A stretch of DNA of 58,407 nt from CAZCQG01 sp964500775 (GCA_964500775.1 CAZCQG010000010.1:1-58407), one strand, 5' to 3'. Positions 44,635 through 53,130 are shown, counted from the first letter of the stretch. Translations and numbers: made by a program. Notes: a model not told the origin generated them from the sequence alone.

Positions 44635-45468
44635 TCACTTATCGCCGCCCCAAACATAATCTCTCCGTTCCCGCAAATACGAGGCAAATTTCGGGATACC
44701 GTTTTTGTTGAGCTCTTTGTATTTAAACGTGATGACCGCGCCGATTTTCGGGGGATTACTCCGCTCTTCATCACTCAAACCGCTCCCGATGAAAAAGCGC
44801 TTTCCGTTTTCGAGTTCGACTTCAAGCGAGCCTGTCATCCCTTTGTATTTCCCTTTTCCTTCTTTGTAGCCCACGATTCTCGCTTCCGCGTCCAAAAAGG
44901 ATTTGACTTTCAAAAAGCTATCGCTTCGCCCCGATTCGTAAAGCGCATCGGGATTCCGCAGTACGACCCCTTCGCCGCCGCCCTTTTCTATCGTTTCCAA
45001 GAATCTTTTGAGTTCGGCCTTGTCGGTGCACACCTGTTGCGGGATCACTTTTATAAACGTGCTTGGGTGCGCTTGCAGCCACTGCCGCACTTTCTCGATA
45101 CGCGCTTGAAAGGGGAGGTTTGCAAACGGCGCTTCAAAAATATTGTAGGTCACTTCGCCCCATTCTGCGCTTGGCGCGGTGTCAAGGACGATAGAGGTGA
45201 TATGCTCAAAATCGCCCCGCTTCGTCCACAGCTCTCCGTCTACGGGAAAGGGCGGCATCTGCGCTAATAAATCTTTAGGAGCGTGAATCTCTTGTCCGTT
45301 TTTCGTGAGGAGCCTCTCGCCGTCCCATACGCCCCGCACGCCGTCGAGCTTTTCGCTCATCAACCAGCCCTCGATTCGGAGAGAATCGGTATAAACTTTG
45401 GCTAAAGTTACAGACGCGGCAAAAATATCAGAGCCGAGAAACAATAAAAAAATAGTGACGATTTTTAT
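44635..45468 (-). CDS. ATP-dependent DNA ligase with N-terminal signal peptide; start codon non-canonical
   Basis: 277 aa if started at the ATA at 45468. Motif I with the adenylated Lys is SEKLDGVRGVW (Lys at about 40), followed by FPVDGELW, VVLRNPD and FLKVKSF. The length and lack of a DNA-binding domain fit the small periplasmic-type (Lig E-like) ligases. The reading MKIVTIFLLFLGSDIFAAS looks like a Sec signal peptide, but its first codon is ATA; no ATG, GTG or TTG precedes it up to the tRNA gene. Export would put it in the periplasm, where such ligases are linked to DNA uptake. It follows tRNA-Phe by about 20 bases. Confidence 0.8.
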   Translation of the reverse strand: MKIVTIFLLFLGSDIFAASVTLAKVYTDSLRIEGWLMSEKLDGVRGVWDGERLLTKNGQEIHAPKDLLAQMPPFPVDGELWTKRGDFEHITSIVLDTAPSAEWGEVTYNIFEAPFANLPFQARIEKVRQWLQAHPSTFIKVIPQQVCTDKAELKRFLETIEKGGGEGVVLRNPDALYESGRSDSFLKVKSFLDAEARIVGYKEGKGKYKGMTGSLEVELENGKRFFIGSGLSDEERSNPPKIGAVITFKYKELNKNGIPKFASYLRERRDYVWGGDK

Positions 45469-45488
45469 GAAAAAAGTAGATTGAAAGG

Positions 45489-45564
45489 TGGTGGCTCGAG
45501 CCGGAATCGAACCAGCGACACGGTGATTTTCAGTCACCTGCTCTACCGACTGAGCTATCGAGCC
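45489..45564 (-). tRNA. tRNA-Phe (GAA)
   Basis: 76 nt on the minus strand fold into a complete cloverleaf: acceptor GGCTCGA/TCGAGCC, D-arm GCTC..GAGC, anticodon stem GGTGA/TCACC around the loop CTGAAAA (anticodon GAA), T-arm GCTGG TTCGATT CCGGC, and encoded CCA. It lies in the gap between murD and the ligase gene, with its 3' end pointing toward the glycan locus. Confidence 0.97.
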
Positions 45565-45614
45565 ATCATTTTTGTTAAAACAAGGAGTGGAATTATAGCC
45601 GTTTAAAATAAATA

Positions 45615-46802
45615 TCAACTTAAATTTGCCACATACGCTTTGAATTTCGTCCCGCGATCCCTGTAGCCGCTAAACTGATCCAAACTCGCCGCCGCAGGTG
45701 AGAGCATCGCCGTCGATTCGCCCTCTAGATACTTATCCATCTCAATTACCGCCGATTGCAACGTAAAGCAAAGACAATATTCTAGCTCTCTTGCCATTGA
45801 CAATTCCTCTAATCTTTGCGCGTTTTTTCCTATCAAAAAGAGCTTCACATCCAAGCCTTCTAGCGCATCAAAGAGCGGCTCCAAATCCGCCCCCTTGTCA
45901 TCCCCGCCTAGAATCAAAAGCAGCTTCTTGTCGCCGTAGGCTTTGAGTGCTTGCAACGTCGCATCCACGTTCGTAGCCTTGCTATCGTCCACCCACATAC
46001 GCCCTTTGGCATCGCTAAACTCCTCCATCTTATGCGCATCGACTTTGAAGCTATTTATCCGCTCATAGTCCACCGTGTCAAACAGCACGCGGCTCACGGC
46101 GAGAGCTAGCATCGCATCGGTCAAAAACGGCTCTTTGAATCGCACCCGCTCTTTCTCTATCCCAAAGAAGCGTGCCAAATCATCACTTGATTCATACCCG
46201 ATCACCTTGGCTAGCGAGGGGATATTTTCATATTTTTTGGGCGCGATGATGAGATCACCCTCGCGCATCGTAGCAAACGGCTTCAACTTCGCCGCTTCAT
46301 ACGCTTCAAAACTCCCGTGCCAATAGATATGGTCCTGTGTGATGGGGAGCAGTATGTATATCCCCGGACGCGCCTTATTCGTATAGTGGAGCGTAAAAGA
46401 GCTAGTCTCCAGTATCCAAATCTTCGCATCTCGCTCCAGCTCGCCCACCGCCTTACCGATATTTCCGCCCGCGACCGCCCGCCGCTCTCGCAATAAAAAC
46501 TCGCACATCTCGGTCGTCGTCGTCTTGCCGTTGGTACCGCTTATCCACACGCTAAAAGGCATCGCATCAGCAAAATAGTCATAATCGCTTATCGGATTCT
46601 TCGCCTTTAGTATGAGCGCATTATGCGGCGGAATCCCGGGGGTGACTACCTCAAAATCATCTTGTGCTACAAACTCGGACGCAGGCAAAAGCGCATTCCC
46701 GTATTCATCGCTTCCCGCTTCGGTAAATTTATCGTCATAGATTCTGCACCCGCCGTTTTTTGCGAGTGCTTTATTGGTGTTTCCGTAGCCAAAGAGGGTC
46801 AT
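45615..46802 (-). CDS. murD: UDP-N-acetylmuramoylalanine--D-glutamate ligase
   Basis: 395 aa, short for the family but usual for Campylobacterota. SGTNGKTTTTEM at 89-100 is the ATP loop, EGESTAMLSPAAASLDQFSGYRDRG near the end is the C-terminal Mur ligase motif, and VDDSKATNVDATLQAL is the central-domain motif. It adds D-glutamate to UDP-MurNAc-L-Ala in peptidoglycan synthesis. Its start shares one base with the mraY stop, so the two are translated together. tRNA-Phe follows about 50 bases downstream. Confidence 0.96.
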   Translation of the reverse strand: MTLFGYGNTNKALAKNGGCRIYDDKFTEAGSDEYGNALLPASEFVAQDDFEVVTPGIPPHNALILKAKNPISDYDYFADAMPFSVWISGTNGKTTTTEMCEFLLRERRAVAGGNIGKAVGELERDAKIWILETSSFTLHYTNKARPGIYILLPITQDHIYWHGSFEAYEAAKLKPFATMREGDLIIAPKKYENIPSLAKVIGYESSDDLARFFGIEKERVRFKEPFLTDAMLALAVSRVLFDTVDYERINSFKVDAHKMEEFSDAKGRMWVDDSKATNVDATLQALKAYGDKKLLLILGGDDKGADLEPLFDALEGLDVKLFLIGKNAQRLEELSMARELEYCLCFTLQSAVIEMDKYLEGESTAMLSPAAASLDQFSGYRDRGTKFKAYVANLS

Positions 46803-47860
46803 TAGCGTATCTTCAAACTAATAAGTGCGATGATATTACTCATAAGCGCAATAATCCAAAACCGCACGATGATCTTATTTTCCGCCCACCCTTTGACCTC
46901 GAAATGGTGGTGGATGGGCGCCATCAAAAAGACCTTTTTGCCCCGCGTCTTGTAGCTGCCTACTTGGAGTATCACCGAGACCGTTTCGATGACGAATATA
47001 AGCCCGATGACGATGAGGAGTACCTCGCTCTTGCCGATAACTGCGGCGTAAGCGATAAATGCGCCTAGTGAAAGCGAACCGCTGTCTCCCATAAAGACCT
47101 GTGCCGGGTGGCAGTTATACCAAAGGAATCCAAGAAGTGCGCCGATGAGAGCGGCACCGATGATACTTACCTCTCCCACCTCGATGTTTTTGGGCATCAA
47201 GAGATAGCCGCTAAGAATCGCATTGCCCGTGATGTAGACGATTACCGAGAGTGAGATGAGCGAAAATATCGAAGGCACCGTCGCGAGACCGTCTAGTCCG
47301 TCGGTGATATTTACGGCATTACTGCTAGCGACGATGACGAAGCTCCAAAAAAGCACCGCGAAGATTCCCATATCAAATACGGGATACTTGTAAAACGGGA
47401 CGAAAAACGTCGTCTCTAGTGCCGCAAAATAGAGTGCTAGAGACACGGCTAAGGCGAAGAAGCTCTGATAAAAAAGCTTTGCCTTGCCACTCATCCCCGC
47501 GTTGCTCTTGCGCGAGATCTTGGCATAGTCGTCTTTGAATCCTATGAGGCTGAAAAAGAGCAATATCGCGATCCCCAAAATCGCATAGACATTATCCAAC
47601 TTTACCGAGAGTATCGAAGCCGCCACCGTCGCTACGATAAAGACGATCCCGCCCATGGTCGGGGTGTTTGCCTTGCCCTGATGGGTTTTGGGGGTAAATT
47701 CGGAGATAGGCTGATTTGCTTTTTTATTTTTCGCCCAAACGATAAAACGGGGCATAAAAAATACCGATAACAAAAAAGCGACAAAAAATGCAAATCCCGC
47801 ACGAAAAGAGATATATTGAAATATATTTATTCCGAAATTGGAGTAGAGTAGATATATCAT
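46802..47860 (-). CDS. mraY: Phospho-N-acetylmuramoyl-pentapeptide-transferase
   Basis: 352 aa, about ten membrane helices. TPTMGGIVFIVA, the NITDGLDGLA aspartate motif, HPAQVFMGDSGSLSLGAF and APIHHHFEVKG are the four diagnostic MraY blocks. It makes lipid I from UDP-MurNAc-pentapeptide and undecaprenyl phosphate, in the inner membrane. It is divergent from gpmI with a 68-base spacer. Confidence 0.97.
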   Translation of the reverse strand: MIYLLYSNFGINIFQYISFRAGFAFFVAFLLSVFFMPRFIVWAKNKKANQPISEFTPKTHQGKANTPTMGGIVFIVATVAASILSVKLDNVYAILGIAILLFFSLIGFKDDYAKISRKSNAGMSGKAKLFYQSFFALAVSLALYFAALETTFFVPFYKYPVFDMGIFAVLFWSFVIVASSNAVNITDGLDGLATVPSIFSLISLSVIVYITGNAILSGYLLMPKNIEVGEVSIIGAALIGALLGFLWYNCHPAQVFMGDSGSLSLGAFIAYAAVIGKSEVLLIVIGLIFVIETVSVILQVGSYKTRGKKVFLMAPIHHHFEVKGWAENKIIVRFWIIALMSNIIALISLKIR

Positions 47861-47928
47861 TGATTGCCTATGGGGTAATATTTTGTTAAGATTCTAAGAT
47901 ATTTCTACTTATAAACAAAGGCATCGTT

Positions 47929-49407
47929 ATGAGAAAAAAGTGCGTACTTATCATCACCGACGGGATCGGCAAAAAGCCAGAGAAGGCTTGCAACGCCTTT
48001 TTTAAAGCAAACAAACCGACATATAATCACCTCTTTCAAAGCGTCCCTTACGGACTTGTGACCACTCACGGGCTTAGCGTGGGCTTACCCGAAGGACAGA
48101 TGGGAAATAGCGAGGTGGGACATATGACCATAGGGGCAGGGCGGGTGCTCTATCAAGATCTAGTCAAGGTCTCCTTGGCACTCGAAGATGGCTCCATAGC
48201 GCAAAACGAAGCGCTCACAGGGCTATTTGCGATGAGTGACACTATCCATCTTTTGGGTCTCATGAGTGACGGCGGCGTGCATTCGCACATCGACCACCTC
48301 ATCGGCATCGCAAAAATCGCCTCCAAAGCGGGCAAAAAAGTCTACTTCCATCTTATCAGCGACGGACGGGACGTGTCGCCTACCTCCGCCCCCCTCTTTA
48401 TCGATATGATAGAAAAGCACCTCGATAGCAATATGCACATCGCCACGTTAGCGGGACGATTCTACACGATGGATAGAGACAAACGATGGGAGCGGGTCAA
48501 AGAGGGATATGATGCCATCACAAAAGCAACTCCCAAAACCACCCTCTCGCCGAAAGAGTATGTGGCGGATTCCTACAAAAACGACGTGACGGATGAGTTT
48601 ATCAAGCCCGTTGCGTTTGCAGGGTTTGAGGGGATAAAAAAGGGAGATGGCGTGATTGTCGCCAATTTCCGCAGCGACAGAGCTAGACAGATAGTGACCG
48701 CACTAGGGGATGAAAGCTTTTGCGAGTTTGACACCGCATCGTGCGAGAAGCTCCACGTCATCACTATGACCGAGTACGACAAGCATTTCCCTTATCCCGT
48801 GATGTTTAAAAAGGAATCGCTCCACAACACGCTTGCCGAAACCGTAGCCAACGCAAATCTCACCCAGCTACACACCGCCGAGACCGAGAAATACGCCCAC
48901 GTGACGTTTTTCCTCAACGGCGGCATCGAAGAGCCGATGCCAAACGAATCGCGTATTCTCATCCCTAGCCCGCAGGTCAAAACCTACGACATGCAGCCCG
49001 AAATGAGCGCGCATGCCGTCGGCGAAGCAGTACTTGGCGGGATGGACTACGGATACGACCTCATCGTCGTAAACTTCGCCAACGGTGATATGGTGGGACA
49101 CACGGGGAATCTAGAAGCGGCGACAAAAGCGGTCGAAGCGGTAGACGCGGAGCTAGGCAAGATATTTGCCAAAGCCGACGCACTCGACTACTCCATCGTC
49201 CTCACCAGCGACCACGGCAACTGCGAAGAGATGTGCGACGCAGAGGGCAACATCCTCACCAACCACACCGTAGGAGACGTATGGTGCTTCGTCAAAGATT
49301 CTGAAGTAAGTAGCGTCAAAGACGGCGGGTTGAACAACATTGCTCCGACGGTATTGAAAATAATGGGACTAGAGATCCCAAAAGAGATGGACGCGCCTTT
49401 ATACTAG
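47929..49407 (+). CDS. gpmI: 2,3-bisphosphoglycerate-independent phosphoglycerate mutase
   Basis: 492 aa. Metal-binding and catalytic motifs are clear: LIITDGIG at the start, GQMGNSEVGHMTIGAG with the phosphorylated Ser, HLISDGRDVSPTSA, FRSDRARQ, VVNFANGDMVGHTG, TSDHGNCEEM and NHTVGDV. Interconverts 2- and 3-phosphoglycerate. The 68 bases upstream hold a TATAAA (CTTATAAAC) and an AAAGG before the ATG. It is convergent with the higA-like antitoxin and overlaps its end by 9 bases. Confidence 0.97.
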   Translation: MRKKCVLIITDGIGKKPEKACNAFFKANKPTYNHLFQSVPYGLVTTHGLSVGLPEGQMGNSEVGHMTIGAGRVLYQDLVKVSLALEDGSIAQNEALTGLFAMSDTIHLLGLMSDGGVHSHIDHLIGIAKIASKAGKKVYFHLISDGRDVSPTSAPLFIDMIEKHLDSNMHIATLAGRFYTMDRDKRWERVKEGYDAITKATPKTTLSPKEYVADSYKNDVTDEFIKPVAFAGFEGIKKGDGVIVANFRSDRARQIVTALGDESFCEFDTASCEKLHVITMTEYDKHFPYPVMFKKESLHNTLAETVANANLTQLHTAETEKYAHVTFFLNGGIEEPMPNESRILIPSPQVKTYDMQPEMSAHAVGEAVLGGMDYGYDLIVVNFANGDMVGHTGNLEAATKAVEAVDAELGKIFAKADALDYSIVLTSDHGNCEEMCDAEGNILTNHTVGDVWCFVKDSEVSSVKDGGLNNIAPTVLKIMGLEIPKEMDAPLY

Positions 49408-49674
49408 TTGTATCTTTAGCTCCCGCCCCATTATATGGGCAAAATTTTGCAAAGTCGAAAGCCGAATATCCTGCGCGTGGTTTTCGATTCTAGAGATGGC
49501 GGATTTTTTTGTATGCATTTTCTCTGCCATCTCTTCTTGCGTGAGTCCGGCTTCAAGTCGCACCTGTTTCAAAATTTCACCTATTTTAAAATCCTGATAC
49601 CCCGCATCATACCCCTCTGCAAATACTGCATCTTTCTGTTTTCTCTTGTTCACATATTTTTTTAGATCACTCAT
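49399..49674 (-). CDS. HigA-like XRE-family antitoxin
   Basis: 91 aa from the ATG at 49674; the longer frame to 49755 lies inside the toxin gene. ILKQVRLEAGLTQEEMAEKM plus KKSAISRIENHAQDIRLSTL is a classic XRE helix-turn-helix, with a short N-terminal extension containing KKYVNKRKQ. It follows the toxin gene (8-base overlap), the toxin-first order of HigBA. It should neutralise the toxin and repress the pair. Confidence 0.88.
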   Translation of the reverse strand: MSDLKKYVNKRKQKDAVFAEGYDAGYQDFKIGEILKQVRLEAGLTQEEMAEKMHTKKSAISRIENHAQDIRLSTLQNFAHIMGRELKIQLV

Positions 49675-50026
49675 TTTCAAGGTACTCCTTTCTTCGTTGC
49701 TGTGCAATTTCAATTTCATATTTTGGTACTTTTTGGTCTTTTTTCTTAAAGCCATTCGTCAAAACGACAAATGTGCCTTTGTGCTCGAATCCAAGTAATC
49801 GAAAATGATTATTGCCGATTTGGATTCTCACTTCAATGATTCCGTCGGTATTTTGGAGCTGTTTGTAATATTTCGTAGAAATATGTTCAAGCTCTTCAAT
49901 CAAATTTAATACCCAAGTAACTTTCTGCGCCTCTTTCGCAGACAGAGCGTCCAAAAACTCTTCAATAGGGCTTTTCCCTGATGGAAATTTAAAAATACGA
50001 CTTCTTTCATTGGAATATGTTAACAT
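49667..50026 (-). CDS. HigB-like toxin (phage Gp49/RelE superfamily)
   Basis: 119 aa. IFKFPSGKSPIEEFLDALSAKEAQKV, a basic VRIQIGNNHFRLLGFEHKGTFVVLTNGFKKKDQKVP and EIEIAQQRRKEYL match Gp49-like RNA endonuclease toxins. These cut mRNA at the ribosome. The ATG at 50026 lies within a 16-base perfect palindrome, a likely operator. First gene of the higBA-type operon. Confidence 0.87.
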   Translation of the reverse strand: MLTYSNERSRIFKFPSGKSPIEEFLDALSAKEAQKVTWVLNLIEELEHISTKYYKQLQNTDGIIEVRIQIGNNHFRLLGFEHKGTFVVLTNGFKKKDQKVPKYEIEIAQQRRKEYLENE

Positions 50027-50029
50027 ATT
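50014..50029. promoter_or_regulatory. Perfect palindrome over the higB start codon
   Basis: AATATGTT/AACATATT, 16 bases with no mismatch, covers the ATG of the toxin gene. A palindrome at this spot is what an autoregulating antitoxin dimer binds. The link to this antitoxin is inferred. Confidence 0.65.
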
Positions 50030-50077
50030 TGTGAACAGAGTGCAAGAGTAAGTGTAAATTCCTTCAAAGATTTACGA

Positions 50078-50098
50078 TACAATGATGTTTATACATCA
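50078..50098 (+). promoter_or_regulatory. Putative -10 box and palindromic operator of the relBE-like pair
   Basis: TACAAT at 50078-50083 is a plausible -10 element, and TGATGT-TTAT-ACATCA at 50083-50098 is a perfect inverted repeat touching it. The antitoxin start is at 50121. Placement suggests repression by the antitoxin complex. No good -35 is seen. Confidence 0.6.
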
Positions 50099-50120
50099 CT
50101 ACATCACAAAAGGGTTACTT

Positions 50121-50366
50121 ATGCATAGAATCAGCCTAACGGTCGATAACGAGCTGTATGAGCAAGCAAGGGCATTTAGTTTCGTAGAAAAGAAGTCCAT
50201 TTCGCAAATTTTACGTGAAAGCTTGGAGGCGTATTTTCAAAGCTCTCGCTCTAAAGAGAAAGCGGATCTTATTTTGGATGCCAAAGATAAAGAAGCAATT
50301 TTGCATATTATGAATACGGATACTTTTATGGAGCAAGAGGATTTTGCAAAAAAGTATAACCTGTGA
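50121..50366 (+). CDS. RHH-type antitoxin (RelB/ParD-like)
   Basis: 81 aa from the ATG at 50121. MHRISLTVDNELYEQARAF is the beta-strand that pairs in ribbon-helix-helix DNA-binding proteins, followed by KKSISQILRESLEAYFQ as the two helices. The C-terminal half (DAKDKEAILHIMNTDTFMEQEDF) should wrap the toxin. The toxin GTG overlaps its stop by 3 bases. A longer reading from 50082 covers the operator and is not preferred. Confidence 0.78.
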   Translation: MHRISLTVDNELYEQARAFSFVEKKSISQILRESLEAYFQSSRSKEKADLILDAKDKEAILHIMNTDTFMEQEDFAKKYNL

Positions 50367-50602
50367 AACTCTCATTTTCCAAAACGTTTGAAAAAAGCTT
50401 TGCAAAATACGATCACACTCTACAAAAACGAATCTACACCGCCATACTCAAACTCCCCGAAGGGGATGTCAAACGTCTCTCGGGCGATAACGTACCGCCT
50501 ATTTTTAGGCTTCGGGTTTCAAAATACCGTATCCTCTTTCATGCGGATGAAAACGAGATCAAAATCTTAAAAGTCGATAGTCGGGGTGATGTTTATAAAT
50601 AA
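50363..50602 (+). CDS. RelE/ParE-family toxin
   Basis: 79 aa, GTG start in a GTGA overlap. SFSKTFEKSFAKYDHTLQKRI, GDVKRLSGDNVPPIFRLRVSKYRILFHADENEIKILKVDSRGDVYK is the RelE fold ending with the conserved arginine-rich strand region. Family members inhibit translation or gyrase. It is transcribed away from the HigBA-like pair, from the shared 50027-50120 gap. Confidence 0.85.
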   Translation: MKLSFSKTFEKSFAKYDHTLQKRIYTAILKLPEGDVKRLSGDNVPPIFRLRVSKYRILFHADENEIKILKVDSRGDVYK

Positions 50603-50631
50603 ATTGACAATGGCAAAACCCTTTCTGTATA

Positions 50632-51069
50632 TTATATTTTTCTAGCAATATTGCCTGTTTTAACTTTTCTTTCTGTTACAGATATGTTTCTTTCTTTTGG
50701 TTCTTCTTCAATAATTGTTTCAATTTCATCATTTTTACCCAACCCATAAGCTGCCAATCCAAACCCGATCATTTTATTAAATTCCGATTTTCCATCTGAA
50801 TATTTTTTTATAGTTTTTTTTACTTTTCTATCTGTTTCAATGGTTGTTTCAGCACTCTCTAATAAGCTCATTTTTTCTTGGGTATTAAATACTTTCATTT
50901 TTAATTTTGGAATTTCCAAAAAACCCAAACTTTCTTTACTATCAGGATCGAATAGTTCTTCCCCTTTTTCAAAAATCATAAATATATCATTTTTATTGAT
51001 GCCATCATTTGAGCCTTTATTGATTGCTACCTTATAATCATCAACAATTTTAATCACAATTGCATCCAT
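50632..51069 (-). CDS. Hypothetical protein with FlgT-C-like start
   Basis: 145 aa, no signal peptide. The first 75 residues (VIKIVDDYKVAINKGSNDGINKNDIFMIFEKGEELFDPDSKESLGF) look like the small beta domain of FlgT C-terminal and related ribosome-import-independent proteins with the pattern GSNDGI..GD.F. The rest is charged (KVKKTIKKYSDGKSEF). No family was recognised with certainty. The pair with 51081-51596 is visibly AT-rich compared with der and gpmI. It lies 11 bases after that gene and is probably co-transcribed with it. Confidence 0.6.
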   Translation of the reverse strand: MDAIVIKIVDDYKVAINKGSNDGINKNDIFMIFEKGEELFDPDSKESLGFLEIPKLKMKVFNTQEKMSLLESAETTIETDRKVKKTIKKYSDGKSEFNKMIGFGLAAYGLGKNDEIETIIEEEPKERNISVTERKVKTGNIARKI

Positions 51070-51080
51070 TTTATTTACTC

Positions 51081-51596
51081 CTAATTTGTGAGAAGGCTTA
51101 GTTCATCTTTGTTTATTTTAAGACTAAAATAAACTTCTTTGATTGTACAATTACTCTCAGTTTTCAAAAGAAAATTTATATGACATATATTCTCTTGCTT
51201 TTGAATGTGTTCAATTACTCCTATTCCAATAAATTGTTCAATTCTGTCTTTATCTAAATAGTAAACTTTCACAACATCACCGTGCTCAAAATTTATACCT
51301 GATTTATTTAAGTAGACCTCTAAAAATACTTCACCTTTTCTAATTGGTTTATTTAGATTGATGAGCTTCAATTGGTTTACATCTTCATTAATAAAGCTAT
51401 CCTTTAGAAATTCAGCGATAATGCCAAATGCCAGAACCAATAAAGTCAACAAGATAAACACCACAAATACAAGCCACTTAATTGAAATAGACTGTCCCAT
51501 ATCGACAAATAGGGTAACAATTGCTGACAAAAAGCCTAAAATACTTATTGAAACAGCGACTACATGCTTTCTAAAATACTCTATCGCGAAATTCAT
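51081..51596 (-). CDS. Hypothetical membrane protein
   Basis: 171 aa, ATG start. Two hydrophobic helices (VVAVSISILGFLSAIVTLFV around 12-31, and KWLVFVVFILLTLLVLAFGI around 40-60) are followed by a soluble beta-rich domain of about 100 residues (GEVFLEVYLNKSGINFEHGDVVKVYYLDKD). No conserved domain recognised. The base composition differs from the surrounding housekeeping genes, suggesting the pair was acquired. Confidence 0.6.
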   Translation of the reverse strand: MNFAIEYFRKHVVAVSISILGFLSAIVTLFVDMGQSISIKWLVFVVFILLTLLVLAFGIIAEFLKDSFINEDVNQLKLINLNKPIRKGEVFLEVYLNKSGINFEHGDVVKVYYLDKDRIEQFIGIGVIEHIQKQENICHINFLLKTESNCTIKEVYFSLKINKDELSLLTN

Positions 51597-51639
51597 CTAC
51601 GTTTTCCTGCTTTTCACGCATAAATTGTTGAGACCTTGG

Positions 51640-51645
51640 ATTATA
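51640..51645 (-). promoter_or_regulatory. Putative -10 element for the AT-rich hypothetical pair
   Basis: TATAAT on the minus strand, 44 bases before the start at 51596. No -35 is recognisable, as is common in Campylobacterota promoters. Confidence 0.4.
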
Positions 51646-51657
51646 AAACATTACACT

Positions 51658-53073
51658 TTACTCCTCTCCCCCTTCATCCCCATCCTCTTCCTCGATTCTC
51701 TCCCCTCGCTTCCTAGCGTTGATGATGATCGGCGTCCCTTCAAATCCGAACCGATCGCGCAAGGTGTTTACTAGATACCGTTTGTAGCTAAAGTGGAGTG
51801 AGTTGGGGCGGTTCATCACTAGCGAGATTCTCGGCGGTTTCGTGTCGTATTGGGTGGCGTAGTAGATGCGCACGAGCTTGCCCATATCGCTTGGGATGTG
51901 GTGTTTTTGGGTGGCGAATTCTATGGTTTTGTTGAGTTCGCTTGTGGTGATTCTAGAGCTAAAATTATCGTACACTTCGATGATCTTAGCTTTGAGTTTT
52001 TCGATGTTTCTTCCTGTCTTTGCCGAGATGGCAATCACGGGAGCGTACTCCAAAAATTTGAATCGACGTCTTAGTTCGGTCACTACTTTTTTATACTCTT
52101 CATAGTTTTCGTCCCACTTATTGAGCGCGATCACGCATCCGAGCTGAAACTCATCCACCAGCCCCGCGATTTTTTCGTCTAGCTCTACGAATCCCTCTTT
52201 TGCATCGAGTACGAGGATAGCCACGTCGGTGCGCTCTAGCGCTTTTTTCGTCCGATCGAGCGCGTATTTTTCTATCCCCTCTATCTTGCCCCGTCGTCTG
52301 ATTCCCGCGGTATCTACAAAGAGTGCCTCTCGATCTAATAGCGTAGAGACCTCATCCACGGGGTCTATCGTCGTCCCCGCCACGTCGCTTACCACACTCC
52401 GCTCTTCGCCGATGAGAGCGTTCAAAAGCGAGCTTTTGCCTACATTCACCCTGCCGATGATTCCTATCTTTATGAGACCGTCATCCTCTTGGATCGCCTC
52501 TTCGCCCTCTTCACCCGCTAAGTTATGCTCATCCAAAAAATCCTCGAAACTCGCCTCACTGTCCTCTTCCAAGAGATCGTCTTCGACTTCGACAAACGCC
52601 GTAAGCCATTTTCTAAGCTTGATGATGCCTCTGTTGTGTGATACGGAAATAGGAAACATCACTTCGCTTCCGAAGCTGTAAAAATCCCACGTCCGCTCCA
52701 TCTCTTTGTCGTTGTCTATCTTGTTTATCACGAGTGCGGTGTGGTCGGGATGGGCTTTTTGGAGTTCCAAGAAAAGCTTTTTGTCCGATTCCTCTCCGAG
52801 TCGCTTCCCATCCACCATATACAGGACGATGTCGGCTTCGTTCGCCGCTTTGAGCGACATTTGCGCTACTTTCTCAAAAAGCGGCGTGGAGTAGTCTATC
52901 CCTCCGGTATCCACCACTTCAAAATCGTATCCGTCGATATCGAGTATCTTTTTTTTCGTATCCCGCGTTGTGCCTGCCATATCGGAGGTGATGGCGTCGC
53001 GTTGTTTAGCCAAGCGGTTGAAAAGGGAGCTTTTCCCCACGTTTGGCTTGCCTATGATGGCAATTTTTAGCAT
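51658..53073 (-). CDS. der: Ribosome-biogenesis GTPase Der (EngA)
   Basis: 471 aa from the ATG at 53073; AAGGA lies 6 bases before it, whereas the ATG at 53079 has no spacing. Two GTPase domains are seen: GKPNVGKSSLFNRL with DTGG, NKID, and GRVNVGKSSLLNALI with DTAGI and NKWD, then a KH-like C-terminus (MNRPNSLHFSYKRYLVNTLRD). The linker is acidic and the C-terminus ends in an acidic run. Needed for 50S subunit assembly. Confidence 0.97.
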   Translation of the reverse strand: MLKIAIIGKPNVGKSSLFNRLAKQRDAITSDMAGTTRDTKKKILDIDGYDFEVVDTGGIDYSTPLFEKVAQMSLKAANEADIVLYMVDGKRLGEESDKKLFLELQKAHPDHTALVINKIDNDKEMERTWDFYSFGSEVMFPISVSHNRGIIKLRKWLTAFVEVEDDLLEEDSEASFEDFLDEHNLAGEEGEEAIQEDDGLIKIGIIGRVNVGKSSLLNALIGEERSVVSDVAGTTIDPVDEVSTLLDREALFVDTAGIRRRGKIEGIEKYALDRTKKALERTDVAILVLDAKEGFVELDEKIAGLVDEFQLGCVIALNKWDENYEEYKKVVTELRRRFKFLEYAPVIAISAKTGRNIEKLKAKIIEVYDNFSSRITTSELNKTIEFATQKHHIPSDMGKLVRIYYATQYDTKPPRISLVMNRPNSLHFSYKRYLVNTLRDRFGFEGTPIIINARKRGERIEEEDGDEGGEE

Positions 53074-53130
53074 TCTCATTCCTTATCTATTTATAACGGA
53101 TTTTAACGAAGTAGCCATTAAAATAGTGGG

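Noticed and set aside
44280..44774. The 164-aa reading of the MarR-type regulator
   Set aside because: The extra N-terminal 57 residues overlap the ligase gene and carry no domain; the ATG at 44603 starts right at the regulator fold.
44635..45618. The 327-aa ligase frame starting at 45618
   Set aside because: Its first 50 residues are translated from the tRNA-Phe gene, so the true start is downstream.
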